Origin: Pleodorina starrii
Lineage: Eukaryota; Chlorophyta; Chlorophyceae; Chlamydomonadales; Volvocaceae
Direction: 5' to 3'
Assembly (NCBI GenBank): GCA_030267565.1
Contig: BRXU01000001.1
Location: forward strand, 310,001 to 374,000
DNA length: 64,000 bases
Positions within the stretch are counted from its first letter, which is position 1. Each line of letters opens with the position of its first letter. Below the pieces are notes generated by a model. That model was given only the letters and a program-made list of their open reading frames with translations, did not search any database and was not told the DNA's origin. Positions 59,154 through 64,000 of this stretch are shown piece after piece. Both the position numbers and the translations under genes were made by a program.

Positions 59154-61361
59154 TGATGGGAAGGGAGCGAGCGGGCTCCAGTAGCGGGGCAGACAAAGTG
59201 GGGTGGGTCCTGCGGTTGAGGGGAAGGGGTTAGGGATTTTACGGGTGTGTCGGTTGCTGCTGACGCTGCTGCAACGCGTGCGTCTTCTTGGAAAGTCAGG
59301 GCAGTTGGGGGCGGCGGCGAGAGCCTGGGCGCCATTGGGGGCGGCGGCGTGGGCATTGACGAGGGTGCTGGGGTGCGCGGGCTTGTGAGGACTTATCTCG
59401 GACGCCGGAGATGGTGGGCGCCGTGCCCCCTTCAGTGGCTGGAGGAATGCGAGGGAATGGGTGAGTGAGTGGTTGCTTTTGGTCAGGTTGGGACGTACAG
59501 GATGAGGTCACTCGGAGGAAAGAGGGCGCGCAGAGAGCCGAAGGTGGACGAGACGTGAGAGCGTACTTGAAGCTTCCCTGTCCCCGGGTGCCGTGCCGCG
59601 GCGCGGCGGGGCGAAACCCGTCCGAACGCGGCGAGCGACGCGGCGCGAAGTCGTGCCCGCGCGCCCAGCACTGGCTGTGGGCGGGCTGGGCTGAGCAGCA
59701 TTGTGCGCTCCCGAGCGGAACGTGTGAGTGGAGCCGGCCCCCCCGGGCAGCCGGGAGAGGAGAGGAGAGGAGAGAGGGTATGCGCCGACTGATTTGGTTG
59801 AAAAGGCCCTCCAGGAGCGTGCGGGACACGCGCATGGAGGTTGGGAAAGTGCTCAGGCAGGGGCAGAGCGCTAATTGGCGTGTGAGGGTCGGCCTGCCTG
59901 TTGTGAACGGATTGTGCATGCCTAGTGATTTGTTAGCCGGGGCCGCGTGTTCGCGGCAATGCCGGTTTTCGTAGCCTGAATGTGCATCTCTGCTGTGCAA
60001 GCAAGTATGCATGTGGCCGACCGAGTCGCATACGGTACTCATGTAGTGTGGAGGGTCCGCAGGGGAGGGTGTGGTCCCCGGAGGCGGACCAGTGCAAAAA
60101 CAGCACTCGTGCGGGCGCTGCAATGCTTTTAGCTGTCCGATGGCGGCCCGCTGTTTGGCGGGTAGCGATTGGGGTAGGAAAGATGACCGGGTCTTGTTGT
60201 GGGTGTGTGGAGCGGACAAAGCGCATGTAGCAGCTGGATAATGTGAAGAGAGTGGAAGGATGTGTGCCAAGTGGCCGTTCGACTCATTATAACGGGCCCT
60301 TCCCTGATCCAGATTGGAGCTGCGGCATTGGGCCCCAGAGGTAGTACGATAGGTTTGACGTATCTCGCAAAGGAATAGAGGACGGCAACAGTGCCTGGTC
60401 GCGCTAGCGGCGAGAACAGTGTTTCGTTGCCCGTGGCGGGCGTGGCCGCCGAATTATTGAGCCGGCCGTCAGCGGTTGTGTCTTCGAGCTTCCCCTGGCA
60501 GGGTGCCCTGCGGTTAGTGGGGTGGTAGACGGCTAGCCCCGGTCGGGAGTTGTCTCAGTCCCCCTGTTGTGGGCCCATCCAGAGGTTCATCTCGTTCACT
60601 GCGACGGCAAACAATGCCACAGGTAACGCCCGTGGGGGTGCCACACTGCCACTTGCTCGCCGACGTGCTTGCTGCGTGACAGCACGCGTACCGTGCGGGT
60701 TACAGTGCGAAACCCAGCTGCCAACGGTGCCATACAGCAGCGCCCGCCAAAGGCCCACCTTGAACCAGCGGTATTCCAAACCCACTGAGCAGCGTACTGA
60801 TCACCACAGCGCTGCCCATTCTGTCCGGGCGGGTGCTCAGGTGAGGCAGCTGCTCGGGTGCAGTGAAGAGACCGACGGTTCGACGTCCTGCGGCTTCGGT
60901 GTAAAACCCTACACAGAAACCAACCAGAGAAGCCTGCATGAAGCGTCCCGGACATCGACGTCCCGAGTGCCCAGGAGCAGGCTCTGACCAAAAGAGCTGA
61001 CACGCAAGGATGCCAACCTTCTCTATCCTGAACGTGACTGCCGCTGCCCAGAGAGATGCAAACTCAAGATGTGCGGTCTTCAAAGGCCCGAAAGCCCCCC
61101 AGACAGCCGCATGGCACCAGCCACACCTTGAGGGCCGAGCGCCTGTCAGGCCATTTCTGCTAAAATGAAACGACACGCCGAACCGTTACCGTTACTGTTA
61201 CACTAAATCCGCGCTTCATCACCCCGTACCGCATGTCCTGGTGCCACTGGCAGCAGCAAAAGCACACACGAACGCGACGAGCTGGAGCATACACGGCAGC
61301 GATGACGGCTCCCAACAACAACACAAATCGAAGGAGGCTTTCAGGCATGCCTTAACTCAAC
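59154..61361. other. Intergenic region between convergent genes
   Basis: 3' flanks of the plus-strand GT92-like gene and minus-strand DDRGK1. A TGTAA on the plus strand at about 60900 is the first after the GT92-like stop, implying a 1.7-kb 3' UTR if used. Open frames here are short and opposite-strand mirrored; none is supportable. Confidence 0.4.
61197..61201 (-). terminator. Candidate TGTAA polyadenylation signal for DDRGK1
   Basis: TTACA on the plus strand, about 160 nt past the DDRGK1 stop codon. This is a good distance for a chlorophycean polyadenylation signal. Confidence 0.5.
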
Positions 61362-64000
61362 TCAAGCCGCTGCCAGCAGCTGGTCAAAGTCCAGGCCTCC
61401 ACCCGCCCCACCGGCGCCCGATCCCGCCGCCGCCGCGTCTGCCTTGCTCTCCAGGTCGATGAGGGCGGAGGAGCGCGCGGCTAGCTCGCCTATGGCAATG
61501 CGGCCGCGGGACCGGATGTACGACGCCACGGCGTTCATCTCGTCCAGGCTGATGTAAATGTACTGAGGGGGGCCCGGCCGGAGGGGGCGAGAAAGGAGGA
61601 ACGGAGGTTGGAGCATGAACTTGACCTGCCCGGTATGGCCTCTCACATCGCACAGCGCAATACAACTATACATGCCACAAAAACGGCACACCCGACGTCC
61701 TGACCTGCCCCGTGTTCCAAACTTTCACACCTTCACCGTGGGTGGGCTCCTCACCCATTTAGCAAAAACGCGCCCCTCCCAAGACCGGGGGCCCCGCGTC
61801 GACAACAGCAACCCGTCGCCGTCCCGGAACTTCGTTGATGGCGCTGTTTTCCGTCATGGTACCGGTAATACCAGTTCCCGAACCCGAATGGCCAGTTGGC
61901 CACCCGTTGTGGGAACCCGTATGGCCACCCGTTGACCAACCCAATAGCCCATAGACTCTTACCGCTGCCCACCCCAAGCATTTCCTTAACAAACCCAACC
62001 CCCCATCCCGCTCACCCGCTGCGCTCCCCTACTCAGACAGGTCCTTGTTGCTCCTCCCCCCCCGTGCGCCCTACGCCCTGGCCCCCTGGGCACCGCACAG
62101 CCCCGCACCTTGCCGCGCTCGTCCATGACGCCAGTAAGCCGCCCCGCCGCCTCCAGCGCCCGGATACGGTCGATCACGTCCGCAGTCCGCATCCCGAACT
62201 CCAGCGCCAGCGCCTCCAGAGGCACCGTCTTGCGGCTGCGGATGTACTCCACGAACTGAGATTGCAGCACCTCAGCGGCGGCACCGGACTCGTCACCGTC
62301 TGCGATACGAGATGCGCGAGATATGATTTGGTGTGTGGCACAGCGCGGTGGTACCATAGGTTCCGGCTAGCGGGGCGCGAGCGTGCGTCGCACGCGCGCG
62401 GACTCGTGGCTCGGACGCAAGGCAGGGTCGAGTGCGTTGATAGCGCCAGGTGGATATGGAAGCAGAAGGGTTAGCGATATGGTGCGTGGGAGTGAGCCAA
62501 TGCTGTGGTGGGTTGAGATGGGCCACTCGGGACGAAAATAGATTATGGGCCAAGGGGTCAGTCCTGGGCGGTGACGACGCGCAGGGGTCGGCCTCCCGCC
62601 CATGTAATGGGTTAGTTACTGGCTCCGGGAGTTAGGGTTGTAGGTGCCTAACCCCTAAAACACAAAAGAGGGTCCGCGCTCTGCCTCCTTCCAGTCTTCG
62701 GAGCGACAACACGCCCTTAGCCCCCCTCGAGTGGCGGCGGTGCTTTCCGATCCAATCCAATGCAGGGTACAGACCCGTAGATGAGGGACGGGCTACCACA
62801 CAAAGCGACATTGTCAAACGTTACGGTAACGCATGCACACGCAGACGGCACAGCGCAAGCAACGTCACCCTGCCCTTTTACACACCGCACAATCCTACGG
62901 TGCCTTACACAAGTGCGCATGCGCACACCCACACCACAGACGCACCCTCGCCCTGCTCCTCCAGCACGATTTGTCCCATCCACTTGGCCGCATCCTCCTC
63001 CTCCCTCCGCGCTCGCTCCTCTGCCGCCCGTTGCATTTCCTCCTCATGTGGGCAGTGGAGGCGTGAAATGGATGGGAAAGCAAGAAACAGTGCAGCGACA
63101 AAGCAACCGTAAGGGGAGCACGGTGATGAAGGCATCCGACGCGTTGCTGCTCCAAGCCCACAGGCCGCGTGGCGTGGCAGGTGCGCAACCGGACCCCACC
63201 CCATGCATGCTAAAAGATTTCTGGCGGGCGATACGCCGACTCCGAAATGCCGGGTCCAGCGCGGTATCGGCAGCAGCTTTGGCCTTGGCCTGGTGCACGA
63301 CATGACTCTGTTATCGTCGTTAGCCGCCAAATGTCATGTGCTACGCGTCCTTCAAAGGATCTGCAATTGCCGATAGCCTTCTGGCCGCGAGCTCGCGCTT
63401 TCAGCCCCCCGGTTCCTATACCGGGCGGCTTCCCCTCCCACTGTCCCGGGCCTGGTGTCCTGAGCAGCACGTGATCCCAGGCACTCTTGCCTCCCGTGCT
63501 GGCTAGCTGCATCGCGCCCCCCAACCGACCCCCAACCGCGAATGCATCGGTTAATAATGGCAAAGCTCAGCTAGCTGCTGAGCGTTGGCGCCCCCTGTCC
63601 CGCTCAACGCTTTCAGAAGATGCTGCGTTGAGGTTGATTGCCGATGTCCGTGCATCAGTGCACCATTGTTGCCGTCCACAGGTCCCAGCAAGCCGACCTT
63701 CGCCCACCACCCCCTGTTGTGTCCTCCAAACAATCCCCTCCATTGTCCAAATTCACAATGTGGGTCCTGTCCTATTACATGAGCCCCGGTCACCTGCGCC
63801 CCCTATCACGGTGCGTTCCACGAGCCCCGGCGAGCCCACCTGCGCTGCCTCCTGCGCCTCCCGCTCCGCCTCCCGCTTCGCCCTCCGCTCCTCATACGCG
63901 CTGCGCTTGTTCTGCCGGGCCTCCTGCGCGTCCCGCTGAGCGCGCGCGGCCTCTCGCCGGGCGGCCCGCCGGGCAGCTCGCCGATCTGCCGGCACATTGT
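61362..64000 (-). CDS. DDRGK1: DDRGK domain-containing protein 1 (UFBP1), N-terminus beyond window
   Basis: Four exons are in view: right edge to 63840, 63042-62946, 62299-62109 and 61562-61362, with phases 0, 1 and 0. The first is a charged helix (REAARAQRDAQEARQNK...EREAQEAAQ) that continues with EEMQRAAEERARR...KWMGQIVLEEQGE. The C-terminal domain is a winged-helix/PCI-type fold: VEYIRSRKTVPLEALALEF, MRTADVIDRIRALEAAGRL, TGVMDERGK (the DDRGK signature, here DERGK) and YIYISLDEMNAVASYIRSRG. In other eukaryotes this ER-anchored protein forms the UFM1 E3 complex with UFL1 and CDK5RAP3, acting in ER-associated ribosome quality control and ER-phagy. The tail after ALIDL is Ala/Gly-rich. The ER anchor and start codon lie off the window. 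Confidence 0.9.

Noticed and set aside
1..64000. tRNA, rRNA or other RNA genes
   Set aside because: A scan by eye for B-box-like GGTTCGANTCC words and rRNA signatures on both strands found only partial words such as ggttcgac near 48677, without cloverleaf context.

Overview
The window looks like nuclear DNA of a flagellated volvocine-type (Chlamydomonas-like) green alga. It is GC-rich, with many short spliced exons bounded by GT/AG, purine- and pyrimidine-skewed low-complexity tracts inside introns, Ala/Gly/Pro/Gln-rich protein insertions and dense microsatellites. It also holds an unmistakable ciliary gene, CFAP100 (FAP100/MIA1). No bacterial operons, ribosome binding sites, tRNA, rRNA or CRISPR were seen. 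Lineage and functions are inferred from sequence patterns read by eye; no search was run.

Left third (1-25.9 kb). A diverged direct duplication (about 2150-6060 and 8190-10885) carries two copies of an unrecognised three-exon gene on the minus strand. Exons 1 and 2 encode a small Trp/Tyr/Arg-rich domain that may resemble a helix-turn-helix or homeodomain. Exon 3 is a long low-complexity Ala/Pro exon with a conserved acidic and His/Gln/Tyr-rich tail. Then come an equilibrative nucleoside transporter-like gene (13316-19807, minus, nine exons, 5' end not found) and a dCTP pyrophosphatase 1-like gene (21624-23227, minus) whose first exon appears frameshifted against the catalytic exons.

Centre (25.96-39.27 kb). 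A 13-kb composite satellite alternates blocks of a 78-bp purine-rich minisatellite with blocks of a 395-400-bp satellite, with conserved block junctions and higher-order duplications. The giant open frames on its minus strand are repeat artefacts. A possible Ty1/copia reverse-transcriptase scrap lies just to its right.

Right third (41-64 kb). CFAP100 (46210-52074, plus, eight exons) is flanked by two paralogous, secreted or lumenal family-92-like glycosyltransferase genes pointing away from each other (41035-44765 minus; 55228-59153 plus). The window ends inside DDRGK1/UFBP1 (61362 to the right edge, minus), an ER adaptor of the UFM1 pathway.

The recognisable genes serve unrelated roles: ciliary inner-arm regulation, glycosylation, nucleotide sanitation, nucleoside transport and UFMylation. 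No gene cluster with a joint function is evident. Exon borders were set by splice consensus, codon phase and alignment of paralogues or remembered family patterns.
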